Positions 29,101 to 36,783 of a stretch of DNA of 64,000 bases are shown here, in pieces. Under the pieces are notes generated by a model that was given only the letters and a program-made list of their open reading frames with translations, did not search any database and was not told the origin of the DNA. The position numbers and the translations under genes were made by a program. This stretch comes from Saccharomycopsis malanga. Taxonomy: Eukaryota > Ascomycota > Saccharomycetes > Ascoideales > Saccharomycopsidaceae. The number at the start of each line of letters is the position of its first letter. Position 1 is the stretch's first letter. The stretch is from contig CP025326.1 of assembly GCA_004014935.1 (NCBI GenBank), positions 186,001 to 250,000 of the forward strand, in the 5' to 3' direction.

Positions 29101-30230
29101 ACCAGCTGCGTCGCCGCGTCTACATACTCCTCGGGATGCTGCAAACTCCCGAGATACTTGTCCAAAAACACCCTGCCGGACTTGTACTGGAGCGCCAACA
29201 ACGAATGTCTGATCACTTTGAGCCCAAACGAGTCCACCGACTTGAGCTCGTCGAAACCGACCTTCTGCAATGCCGGCAGCAACTCTTTCAACCAACGCCG
29301 GTCGTCCGCCGCGCTGTCGCCGCTGCTGCCGCTGCCGCTGCTGCCGTCGTCCTCCTCGGCGTCCTCCTGCATCTTGATAAGCTCCTTCTGCACCGCCTCG
29401 TTGTCAATGCCTTTCATCTGGATAAACGACTCCTCAATAAGCGGCTGGTACTCCTTGGGAACATGCTCCACCGAAATGTGCGCCTCCTCGACCAACTTTT
29501 TCAAGTTCACCACCGACAACACGTCAATATGGCACAACACCTCGGCCAAATCGCCGCCCTTCTTCACCCACATGTTGATATACTGCATGTATCGCTTGTC
29601 GTCCACCGCTTTTGTTCCGTCAAACCGGTCCACCTCCGGGGGCTTGTCGATCGCGGCCCGAACAAGTATCGCCGTGCTCCGGCCGTCCGCAGCAAGATCG
29701 TGATACCGCGCCTTCATCGTCACTAGAAAGTTGTCCACATCTTGCAACAGCACACTCCCATCCTGCGACCACGCATAGAGATACTTGTTGAACGCGTCCT
29801 GGAACGTGCCCAGATAGAGCCTGCGGTTGCCCTTCGTGATGTCGTGCAACGTGTCCAACAATACCAAAGCCCGGCCAAACTCCTTGTGCGCAAGACACGC
29901 CTCGAGCAACGACCACGACTTGATGATCGCCTTCGACAACGACTGCTCCGCCGAAACCGCCAACGGCGACGGCCACTGCCCCGTCACCGCCTTCTCCGCC
30001 TTCTCATACACATTCCGCCCCGGTTTTTTCCCCGAAACCGCCATCCTCGTCACCATATCCGCCCCGCCATTCGATACTGTGCTCGTCATCGCTGGGGCTC
30101 CCGCCCAATATTTCCCTGAAAAATACACTTTTTGCTCAAATACCTTCAAACCTCCCCAGCCTGCCCGCGCCCGCCGCGCCTCCCGCCCTGCTGCTTGCCG
30201 ATACATCACACAACTCTTTGCTGATATCAT
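26142..30230 (-). CDS. RPO41: Mitochondrial DNA-directed RNA polymerase
   Basis: The 1362-residue single-subunit, T7-like polymerase transcribes mitochondrial DNA with the factor Mtf1. The first 30 residues are basic and hydroxylated (MISAKSCVMYRQAAGREARR), fitting a mitochondrial presequence. The N-terminal half is the helical, PPR-like extension. The palm carries DFRGRTYPLSPHFNHLG, motif A HQDGTCNGLQHY (Asp 939), motif B KQTVMTNVYG (Lys 1008, Tyr 1016) and motif C HDSYWTH (Asp 1185), the positions expected from baker's yeast Rpo41. It ends GDFDVNNVTNSKYFFS, the usual close of this family. The N-terminal two thirds are strongly GC-rich with C or G at third positions, while the last 500 bases are AT-richer. 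The ATG at 30230 is the first in frame. Confidence 0.96.
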   Translation of the reverse strand: MISAKSCVMYRQAAGREARRARAGWGGLKVFEQKVYFSGKYWAGAPAMTSTVSNGGADMVTRMAVSGKKPGRNVYEKAEKAVTGQWPSPLAVSAEQSLSKAIIKSWSLLEACLAHKEFGRALVLLDTLHDITKGNRRLYLGTFQDAFNKYLYAWSQDGSVLLQDVDNFLVTMKARYHDLAADGRSTAILVRAAIDKPPEVDRFDGTKAVDDKRYMQYINMWVKKGGDLAEVLCHIDVLSVVNLKKLVEEAHISVEHVPKEYQPLIEESFIQMKGIDNEAVQKELIKMQEDAEEDDGSSGSGSSGDSAADDRRWLKELLPALQKVGFDELKSVDSFGLKVIRHSLLALQYKSGRVFLDKYLGSLQHPEEYVDAATQLVNFFKLYRSLRTPQEREVFNELLDEFNEDRQRQLEARAIEGAQESWKHSAERAKKLGGLMTRDKDIDMLLWKWYQDMLPIVKGEVDVCRELLASGDKDKSMSALKRKQFAEVAPFFTLVSPEKMVVITVLELLRLTSTGGILDGMKSARAVLSVGTQIENEHRSESLLQTEQRAFSGISAGEKTQRLRRIIARSKSSFRRANMSSEEITWPQDIKAKIGSLLVSALIKVAKVTVEGTDPRTRRTVRADVPAIIHTYQYSNGTRLGVLKLHKKLLHKLGTDDLQFSIFPQAFPMLNRPKDWKSWNEGGYYFSRNGVVRTKNSPEQNAYIKIASQRGDLKTVYGGLNVLGRTAWTVNERILKILTDIWNKGDSFLAIPKEQAEPDIPPPPPRDSEPTAKRDWQRQARKIANEFGANRSLRCDTNYKLEIARALVGERFYFPHNLDFRGRTYPLSPHFNHLGNDLSRGLLIFWDGKELGPHGLNWLKIHLANLFGHSKMPFDARVRFVDDHMLEIRQSVANPTDEAGFWLTADDPWQALATMFELVDALALPDPSKYISHQPVHQDGTCNGLQHYAALGGDFEGATQVNLNPSDTPQDVYNYVAELTKKLLQNDLQQHNPKAEKLLKVMNRKIVKQTVMTNVYGVTYIGATHQIKKQLDDYFDLEESYELSIYLTVHVFGAIRELFNGAHMIQDWLSECARRITKSVNVLDLDEDDLVNPKNGRPQHMSSVIWTTPLGLPVVQPYREVNKKQVATNLQTVYISDPFEVNQVYSNRQVSAFAPNFVHSLDASHMLMSAMTCGEQNICFASVHDSYWTHASSVDNMNKVLREQFVKLHQENLIARLKTEFEDRYKGNLLIISVPRNHDVAQRIAKFRKDYRAQNGKKLTLRDELVMERTRLKLLSSDQQADRETASKMHTTVSLMSKQEVGLLLDSYNKAKGTKKSSVNIDSAEESSTKNMHIIVPFRCPDIPPRGDFDVNNVTNSKYFFS

Positions 30231-30449
30231 TGTATGGCTATTTTCCTCTTGCTTTTCAATGATTTTTGCTCTTGAAAATTTTATATTTCACCAATTTTTC
30301 ACATCTCAGAAAAAATCTTTTTTTTTTCACCTCATCGGGTTGGTTATGTGCACTTGGGGCAGGGCTCATAGTTTATGTGTTTATATGCGAGCATCGCATG
30401 TCTGTGCCAGGGCTCTACAACAAGTGGTGATAAATATTTAGTTGGAACA

Positions 30450-30735
30450 AGCCATTGGGCCATTTGGCTCAGTGGTTAGTGCTTTATGATAAGAGAAAAA
30501 GACCTGGCAGACAAGGTGTGAATATTATGATGGTCATGGTTGAGCTTTAGTCCCCTTAGGCATAGTCCCTTAGGCATAGCGTGTATATATATGCTTGTAA
30601 AGCCCAACCATGTCCCCTTATTATAATTTTCTTCTTTAATATATCGAAAAGCAAGCATTTATCGGCATAGCTGTAATACTAGTAATAACAGTCCCTTATT
30701 TCCAGTCCAGTACGTCTCTCCAAATTTATAATTCA
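30450..30735. mobile_element. Family A copies in opposite orientation, fused
   Basis: A forward head GGGCCATTTGGCTCAGTGG at about 30449 leads into TAGTCCCCTTAGGCATAG, partly duplicated. It passes directly into a reverse body (GCTTGTAAAGCCCAACCATG). This is the second tail-to-tail fusion of the family in the window (the first is at 21519-21850). Confidence 0.5.
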
Positions 30736-30738
30736 CTA

Positions 30739-30965
30739 AAATAATAATAATAATAATATCATATCTCAATCCCAGTAGAAATCAGTTTCGTAGATACAAG
30801 CTATGTAGAGCATTTGCGAAAACCCAATCATGTCTGGTCATCTTAATTTTCTCACTCAATTAATTGGAATGTAAACATTTATTGGTCTAGGTCCTGTTTC
30901 AGACAGTTGCACTTGCCTGTGAAGTCATGTTCAGCGTCGTAGCACTGCCATTTGGCCCAGTGGCC
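30739..30965 (-). mobile_element. Family A element, long form
   Basis: Reverse copy: an ATAATAATAATAATAATA tail, AATCCCAGTAGAAATCAGTT, the long-form internal block (GACAGTTGCACTTGCC, CAGCGTCGTAGCA) and a head GCCATTTGGCCCAGTGG at 30947-30963. A family B copy starts immediately after it. Confidence 0.6.
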
Positions 30966-30966
30966 T

Positions 30967-31500
30967 AATTAACTAAAATGTCTAACAAAAATATGCCTAT
31001 ATGCCTTACTATTGCCGAGTGGCCAAGTTGGTTCAGCCATCATGCGCCACCTTGCCCCACCTTGCCCCACCTTGCGCCACGCAAAACAAGTGTGGCGTTC
31101 CTCACTTGGGACTCGATTCGCGCTCTCGTCGTTTTAGAGTAATCATCAAACGTTTTATTGAATCAAGTCAAACATATCCAGGTTTGCTAATTCAAAAAGG
31201 CCTACCCCGATATTGTAAAATTTTTTCCAATATTATAGTACTATTTATAATGAGTACAATCCGATTTTCAAGTAAATATTTGATATAAAGGAAAACTGCC
31301 CTTGAAAAAAGTTTATTGTTTTAAACCATATTCAAGAGTCTTTACAACAACCCAAACCTCACAACAATTACATTTGTGTACTCTTTAACATGTACAGTTT
31401 TGAATCAAGTACTTTGTTATAGGATTTGGCTTCTACTAATTAATAAATAGCGAAAAAGTATAAATTTGTCGAAAATAATTCATAATTTGTTAAACATTTG
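30967..31500 (+). mobile_element. Family B element
   Basis: Head block TATGCCTATATGCCTTACTA, AGTGGCCAAGTTGG, and a small in-place duplication (CACCTTGCCC repeated about three times near 31050-31078). Then come GACTCGATTCGCGC and the AT-rich body. It faces the reverse copy at 31735, giving two long arms of an inverted repeat. Confidence 0.6.
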
Positions 31501-31734
31501 AGTAACTTGTAAAGGTGACTACCTGTACATTTGGCAGGCAAAAATCTTCTATTAAGGTAGTTTACTTTGATATCCATCTTGGATCAGAAATAAAAGTTTT
31601 TATAAAACGGACTCCCCTGAATAGAGGTATATCAATAAGCACATTTCTGTTCACGGAGCCCCCTTAAAAATTCAATGTATACTGGAGATTGAAATATGAT
31701 AGTTTGGCAATATAAAAGTCTATTACCAAATATA

Positions 31735-32395
31735 AATTCCTCTGTAAACTTATAATAAACCATATTTTTTTTTAGCTCATGAGATGAGTGTTTCTTTGGG
31801 ATAAAAGCACATTTAAACCTTGAAGAAAACGCAAATAAAAGGCTACAAGCAATCAGAAACTATGGAATAGCGTCAGGAAATAAATGAAAATTTCCCTGAA
31901 ACACAATTTTTAACAAACTATATGCTATTCCTGAAAAAATGAAGTTTTCAAGTTGATAAATAATTTTTAATAGCCAAATATTAAAACAAATACATTCTGC
32001 AAATCTCTAGGATTTACGAAGTATACAAATAAAAATTTTGTAAGGTTTGGTACGCTGTAAAGACTCTAGGATCTGATTTAGCAGAACCAACGTTTTGCAA
32101 AAATTGGCAACTTTCTGTTATATCAAATATCTAAGCACAAATTTAAGTTCTTTTATTATAAATAGTACTATAATATAGGGAAAAATTCAAACTATTGGGA
32201 TACTCTTTTTTAAATTAAAACAGCTTGGATTACACTAACTTATTTTAATAAAACCTTTGATAATTACTCCAAAACGACTTGAGCGCGAATCGAGTCCCAA
32301 AACCCAAAGTGAGGAACGCCACACTTATTTTTAGCACTATTTTGCGTGGCGCATGCCTCAACCAACTTGGCCACTCTGTAATGGTAAGACATATT
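31735..32395 (-). mobile_element. Family B element, reverse copy
   Basis: Body from about 31735, B-box region with GCGCGAATCGAGTCCCAAAA near 32281-32300, and head (minus strand GTGGCCAAGTTGGTTGAGGC) near 32355-32375. With the copy at 30967 it forms an imperfect inverted repeat with arms over 500 bases and a 235-base spacer. The spacer (31501-31734) shows no gene. Confidence 0.6.
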
Positions 32396-33290
32396 GATAA
32401 TATCATATATTTTAGAGCCCAGTGCATATTAATTTCCTATAAAAGGACTTGGTAACATCCAATGGAAAAAACCCAATTATTCCCTGCTCTTTATAGTCTG
32501 CTCACTTCATTGAAGCACACTATTGCTTTATATCGTATTTTAAACAGTTATACTTGCCTGCTTAACATTGTAAAAGCAGCTATTAAAAAGTGTTTGTAAT
32601 CATGTTTGAACCATTGAGTCTGTCATGCCTTGTTCTCTTTCGTGTAACTACTATCTACTAAACCACCCCGTCCAGAGGCGGTTAAAAGATGATGACAATA
32701 AATAACAAAACAAACTTTAATGTAAAATCAAGCTGTAGTTATTATAAAATTATATGGTGTCCTTGTAGTAGATGTAGAGCAAAAGGGAAAAAAAACCCTT
32801 TTTTTATAAAAGCATCGTTAGACTAAAAATATATATTCACATTATCACAATCCTTACAAGTCTAGCAAAAGATGGAAATTGAGCCGGATGGCTCAGTGAC
32901 TAGTACTCTCGGAGAAGAACTGGCAGGTTAGTTCAACGGCTAATACTCTTGAGAAATATAAGAAGACTTGGAGTGAAGGCTTACATTTCAGTTATTTAAA
33001 TGAGAAAGTATTGATGAAGAAGATATGGCGGGTATATACGAAACTGATATATACTGTGTTCAAAATATATATCATTATTATACTTTGAACAGTTGAATAC
33101 TTTCTAAAGTATCCACATGGTATGCTTATCAAATTATCCAATATTTACTCGCTATTTTTACAATGTTGAACAGACAAGTGTAACAGTTTAAAAATACAGC
33201 CAAATCTTACTTTCCAATTAAGTGACAAATTTATGAACTTGACATAGAGCCTTTACACTTGGCTCGAAATATAAGATGCTGTCATCAAAG
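32396..33290. mobile_element. Cluster of family A copies before SNF7
   Basis: A reverse long-form copy lies at about 32396-32690. A forward copy at 32880-33080 has both head parts (GAGCCGGATGGCTCAGTGAC and GGTTAGTTCAACGGCTAATA), the CGGGTATATACG block and a TATCATTATTA tail. A decayed forward copy lies at 33150-33290. The rest is AT-rich. The SNF7 promoter is confined to the last 250 bases, which include a CACGTG near 33395. Confidence 0.5.
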
Positions 33291-33539
33291 ATTAACAATC
33301 ATCATATCATCATTCACATGCCGCGTCATCTCACGATGACATCTTACAATATCATCTCAAACACCCCCCACCGCCACTAGCCATTCCCCCTATGCACGTG
33401 ACCTTGCCTTTAAAGAAAGAACCAGAAGATAATACAGATGATATGATAACAATAAATCATAAAGTTGAGAAGTAAATATTGAATATTTGCGATAATAGTA
33501 TTGAAAAGGATTGAGAAAGACAGCAAGGATCAATACAAG

Positions 33540-34226
33540 ATGTGGAGTTATATGTTTGGGGGCGGATCGCAAGCGAAAAAAGAAGCGCCAAAGAAGGCGA
33601 TTATTCAACTTAGGGAGCATATATCGATGCTTAATAAGAAACAAGCGCATTTGGAATCACAGATTGAAACACAGGACCAAATTGCTAGGAAAAACGTTGC
33701 CACCAATAAGATTGCTGCCAAAAATGCATTGAAAAAGAAGAAAAATTATCAATCACAGCTCGATAAAATCTTTTCTCAGATTGAATCTTTGGAAACACAA
33801 CTAGATGCCATAGAATCCGCCAATTTGAACTTGGCTACCATGAATGCCATGAAAGATGGCGCCAAGGCCATGAAACAAATCCATGGCGACTTTAATATCG
33901 ACAAAGTGGACGAAACTATGGATGAAATCAAGGAAAGACTTGATGTTGCCGCTGAGATATCCGATGCCATTTCTAGACCATTAGGCAATGAAGTTGATGA
34001 AGATGAATTAGATGAGGAACTTAAGGAGTTGGAAGAAGCACAGTTAGACCAAGAACTCACCAAGATCAGCAATCCTCCACAACAACAACAGCAGAAATCC
34101 ACCGTAGACAATGTAAAATTACCAGACGTATCCAAGTTGCCTAGCCTCAATAAGCCAGCTCAAGAGGAAGAGTTGGATGAAGATGAACAGGCTTTGAGAA
34201 GACTTCAGGCAGAGTTGGGAGTTTAG
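33540..34226 (+). CDS. SNF7: ESCRT-III subunit Snf7 (Vps32)
   Basis: Snf7 polymerises on endosomal membranes to drive multivesicular-body budding. The 228-residue protein begins MWSYMFGGG like the family. It continues with the basic helix KAIIQLREHISMLNKKQAHLE, then NALKKKKNYQSQL and IESANLNLATMNAMKDGAKAM, and then KVDETMDEIKERLDVAAEISDAISRPL. The acidic C-terminal part ends in the helix DEQALRRLQAELGV, a MIM-type motif for the ATPase Vps4. The open frame extends upstream to 33501 but has no ATG there, so 33540 is the start. Length and order of blocks agree with baker's yeast (240 residues). Confidence 0.95.
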   Translation: MWSYMFGGGSQAKKEAPKKAIIQLREHISMLNKKQAHLESQIETQDQIARKNVATNKIAAKNALKKKKNYQSQLDKIFSQIESLETQLDAIESANLNLATMNAMKDGAKAMKQIHGDFNIDKVDETMDEIKERLDVAAEISDAISRPLGNEVDEDELDEELKELEEAQLDQELTKISNPPQQQQQKSTVDNVKLPDVSKLPSLNKPAQEEELDEDEQALRRLQAELGV

Positions 34227-34349
34227 TAATTGTTTTTTATTCTCTTTTCACGTTTGTTACCTTTTCTTTCCGCTTGGTTATGGTTTATTTTTAATCATTG
34301 TCTTTTTCAGACATTAATACATTTATTATTTTAGCTGTTGAGTGTAGCG

Positions 34350-34700
34350 ACTATTACTATTACTATTACTATTACTATTACTATTACTATTACTATTACT
34401 ATTACTATTACTATTACTATTACTATTACTATTACTATTACTATTACTATTACTATTACTATTACTATTACTATTACTATTACTATTACTATTACTATTA
34501 CTATTACTATTACTATTACTATTACTATTACTATTACTATTACTATTACTATTACTATTACTATTACTATTATATCTCAACCCACTGGGGAAATTCCAAT
34601 AATGTCCTACAAATCATAATATTCTCACCTAACTGGTGGGTGAAGTCACATTCGGCATTGTAAAAGCAGAGCGTAAAATTGGTTTATACTTTGACTAAAT
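34350..34700. repeat. ACTATT hexamer array on the tail of a family A copy
   Basis: About 37 nearly perfect units of ATTACT (34350-34572) run straight into ATATCTCAACCCACTGGGGA and AATGTCCTACAAATCATAAT. That is a reverse family A body, which ends near 34690 with the long-form GGCATTGTAAAAGCAGAGC block. The array sits exactly where other copies have their TTA tail. Confidence 0.75.
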
Positions 34701-35313
34701 AAGGAAACAAAAGACAAAAATTATAATAAAAATAAAAGATATTATATATATTAAAAGATGAAAGGTACAAAAGATGGAATAGAAATTCACAATGTTTCTT
34801 AGTATCTCGCAACCCTTTTTTTTTTAATCGCTATTCCCATTAATATGTAAAGTTAGCTCTCGGCGCTAAAGAGTAAGAAATAATGAGTTGACAATTTAAT
34901 ATAACAAAAAAAAGTGGCACATTGTCTGTGCCAAATCTAAGGCAGATAAGCAAAGTTTTGATCAAATACCAACAATTGCCATGCGATTATTGTTAGGTGG
35001 CTAAACAGAAGCATAATCATATAAAGTAGGTGTCTATTATCAAGGCAATAAAAGATTAATATTACAAAACAATCAATATGTCATTATATAATGCAAATTA
35101 TAAGCAAGTTGGACTTGTAAAATACAAGTTATAAGCAGTTTGTAATTATAATTACAAATTATAAGCCTTTAAAACGGACTCAAGATACGATTGAAATTTC
35201 CAAATCACAAAACAGTCAACACTTTATTATATAATACAAGTTATAAACAATCTCTAATGGCAAATTACAAGTTATAAACAATCCCTAGTTACAAATTACA
35301 GATGAGTAGCAAT
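34701..35313. other. Gene-free stretch with ACAAGTTATAA repeats
   Basis: No gene. From about 35080 to 35300 the word ACAAGTTATAA or ACAAATTATAA recurs about seven times in an irregular repeat that runs up to the SLM3 stop codon and would lie in its 3' UTR. Confidence 0.55.
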
Positions 35314-36579
35314 TTACAATGGAACAATTGTTCCACAACCCAAAATACGATTGAAATCACCATAAAGAACCAAACTTTGGCCTGGGGCAACTGCACGAGC
35401 TGGTTGATCGAATTCCACTATTACAGTTCCATCTCTACTAGATTCCACACTAGCCACTTTGATTTCATCTTGTAGTGAACGATATTGAGCGGTTATTGAG
35501 TGATATTTTTCAAAAATGTTGTCAAAATTCAAATTGTCACCCATCCAATGCCAATTGTTACTTTGCACACCAACTTTTTTTACAAACAAATCTGGGTTTT
35601 CTCTGCCTTTTACAATGACAATTTCGTTAGTATCGTAACGTTTTTCGCTGACGTACCATACGCCATTATATTTTGGATCTCCTTGCGGCATCGACACGCC
35701 TGCTCGTTGTCCTATGGTGGCATGCCACAAGCCTTGATGCTTGCCACATACTCTGCCTTCTTTGGTGACAATGTTTCCTGGGTTCCTCTCGATGTAATCG
35801 TTCAAAAAGTCTCGGAAGCTGCCTGTTTGAGAAACAAAACAAAGCCCCTGGGAATCTGGCTTCTCGGACGTCAGCAAGCCGAGCTCTTTGGCTATCTCGC
35901 GGACCTTTGGCTTGGTGGTGTGTCCTAAAGGCAATAAGAGTCTGGGAAGTATTGTGGCAGGGACTGTTGACAAGTAATAGCTTTGGTCCTTTGGCAAATA
36001 CAGTCCTCTGAGCAAATGGGTTTCTTGGGACTCTTTATGCTGCAAGATTCTCGCATAATGGCCTGTGGCCAACCACCACTTCTTGCCAGGGTCTCTTGGG
36101 CTGCTGTAATGTCGGTCTAAATGCTCTATCATCTTGCCAAACTTGATATACCGATTACAGTTGACGTCGGGATTCGGGGTCAACCCTTGCCGATACATTT
36201 GGATCATTGGCTCGAACACATCCATCCAGTACTCTTTTTCAAAGTTGACTCTTTCACACGGGATTTTGATCTGGTCACACACTCGCTGGACATCGTTCCA
36301 GTCCTTCTCGGTGCAGCGTGCGGTCTGCGACCAGTTGGCCATGTACATGCCCTTCACATTGCGATATTTCTCGGCGAAAAGCGCCGCACACACCGACGAG
36401 TCGACCCCGGACGACATGGCAACCACTATCTCGTCGTCTGGATGGGGCTCACACTGTCTATACTCGGCCAAATCACCGGTTCTCCATATATGGTCAAGCG
36501 GAGCACCGTCAGAGCTGTAGCACCGGCCAAACGCGGGCTTTTGCAAACTACACACAGTTCTATACCCTGCTCGGATCAT
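35314..36579 (-). CDS. SLM3: Mitochondrial tRNA 2-thiouridylase
   Basis: Slm3/Mtu1 (MnmA family) puts sulphur on the wobble uridine of mitochondrial tRNAs for Lys, Glu and Gln. With this start the protein has 421 residues (417 in baker's yeast). It shows a basic presequence MIRAGYRTVCSLQK, the PP-loop SSGVDSS (about 56-62) and the catalytic pair NPDVNCN and DSQGLCFV. Also present are GHYARI, PKDQSYYLS, LLLPLGHTTKPKVREIAKELG and TIGQRAGVSMPQGDP. ATGs further upstream at 36651 and 36618 are in frame, but the added residues do not look like a targeting peptide, so I prefer 36579. It shares a 204-base intergenic region with the divergent gene at 36784. Confidence 0.92.
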   Translation of the reverse strand: MIRAGYRTVCSLQKPAFGRCYSSDGAPLDHIWRTGDLAEYRQCEPHPDDEIVVAMSSGVDSSVCAALFAEKYRNVKGMYMANWSQTARCTEKDWNDVQRVCDQIKIPCERVNFEKEYWMDVFEPMIQMYRQGLTPNPDVNCNRYIKFGKMIEHLDRHYSSPRDPGKKWWLATGHYARILQHKESQETHLLRGLYLPKDQSYYLSTVPATILPRLLLPLGHTTKPKVREIAKELGLLTSEKPDSQGLCFVSQTGSFRDFLNDYIERNPGNIVTKEGRVCGKHQGLWHATIGQRAGVSMPQGDPKYNGVWYVSEKRYDTNEIVIVKGRENPDLFVKKVGVQSNNWHWMGDNLNFDNIFEKYHSITAQYRSLQDEIKVASVESSRDGTVIVEFDQPARAVAPGQSLVLYGDFNRILGCGTIVPL

Positions 36580-36783
36580 ATCGCCATCAAATAACCACCA
36601 ACAGCCTAAGCCATTCATCACCTGAGAGCTTGGCCATATCCTCACACACATCTCTATAGTGATAAATTTTTCAATGTCCCGCCAGACCGGTATATGCAAC
36701 CGGGCTGAAATTTGGATATAAATTTTGAACAATTTTCAGCAGGGACGTACTGATATATACATCAACCAGCAGTAGGGAATAGG

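Noticed and set aside
26469-29726. Very long plus-strand frames (about 355-480 codons) inside RPO41
   Set aside because: They are antisense shadows caused by the high GC at third positions of RPO41; the minus-strand product has all polymerase motifs.
34298-34663. Frames of Tyr, Ser-Asn and Thr-Ile repeats
   Set aside because: They are translations of the ATTACT hexamer array on a repeat tail.
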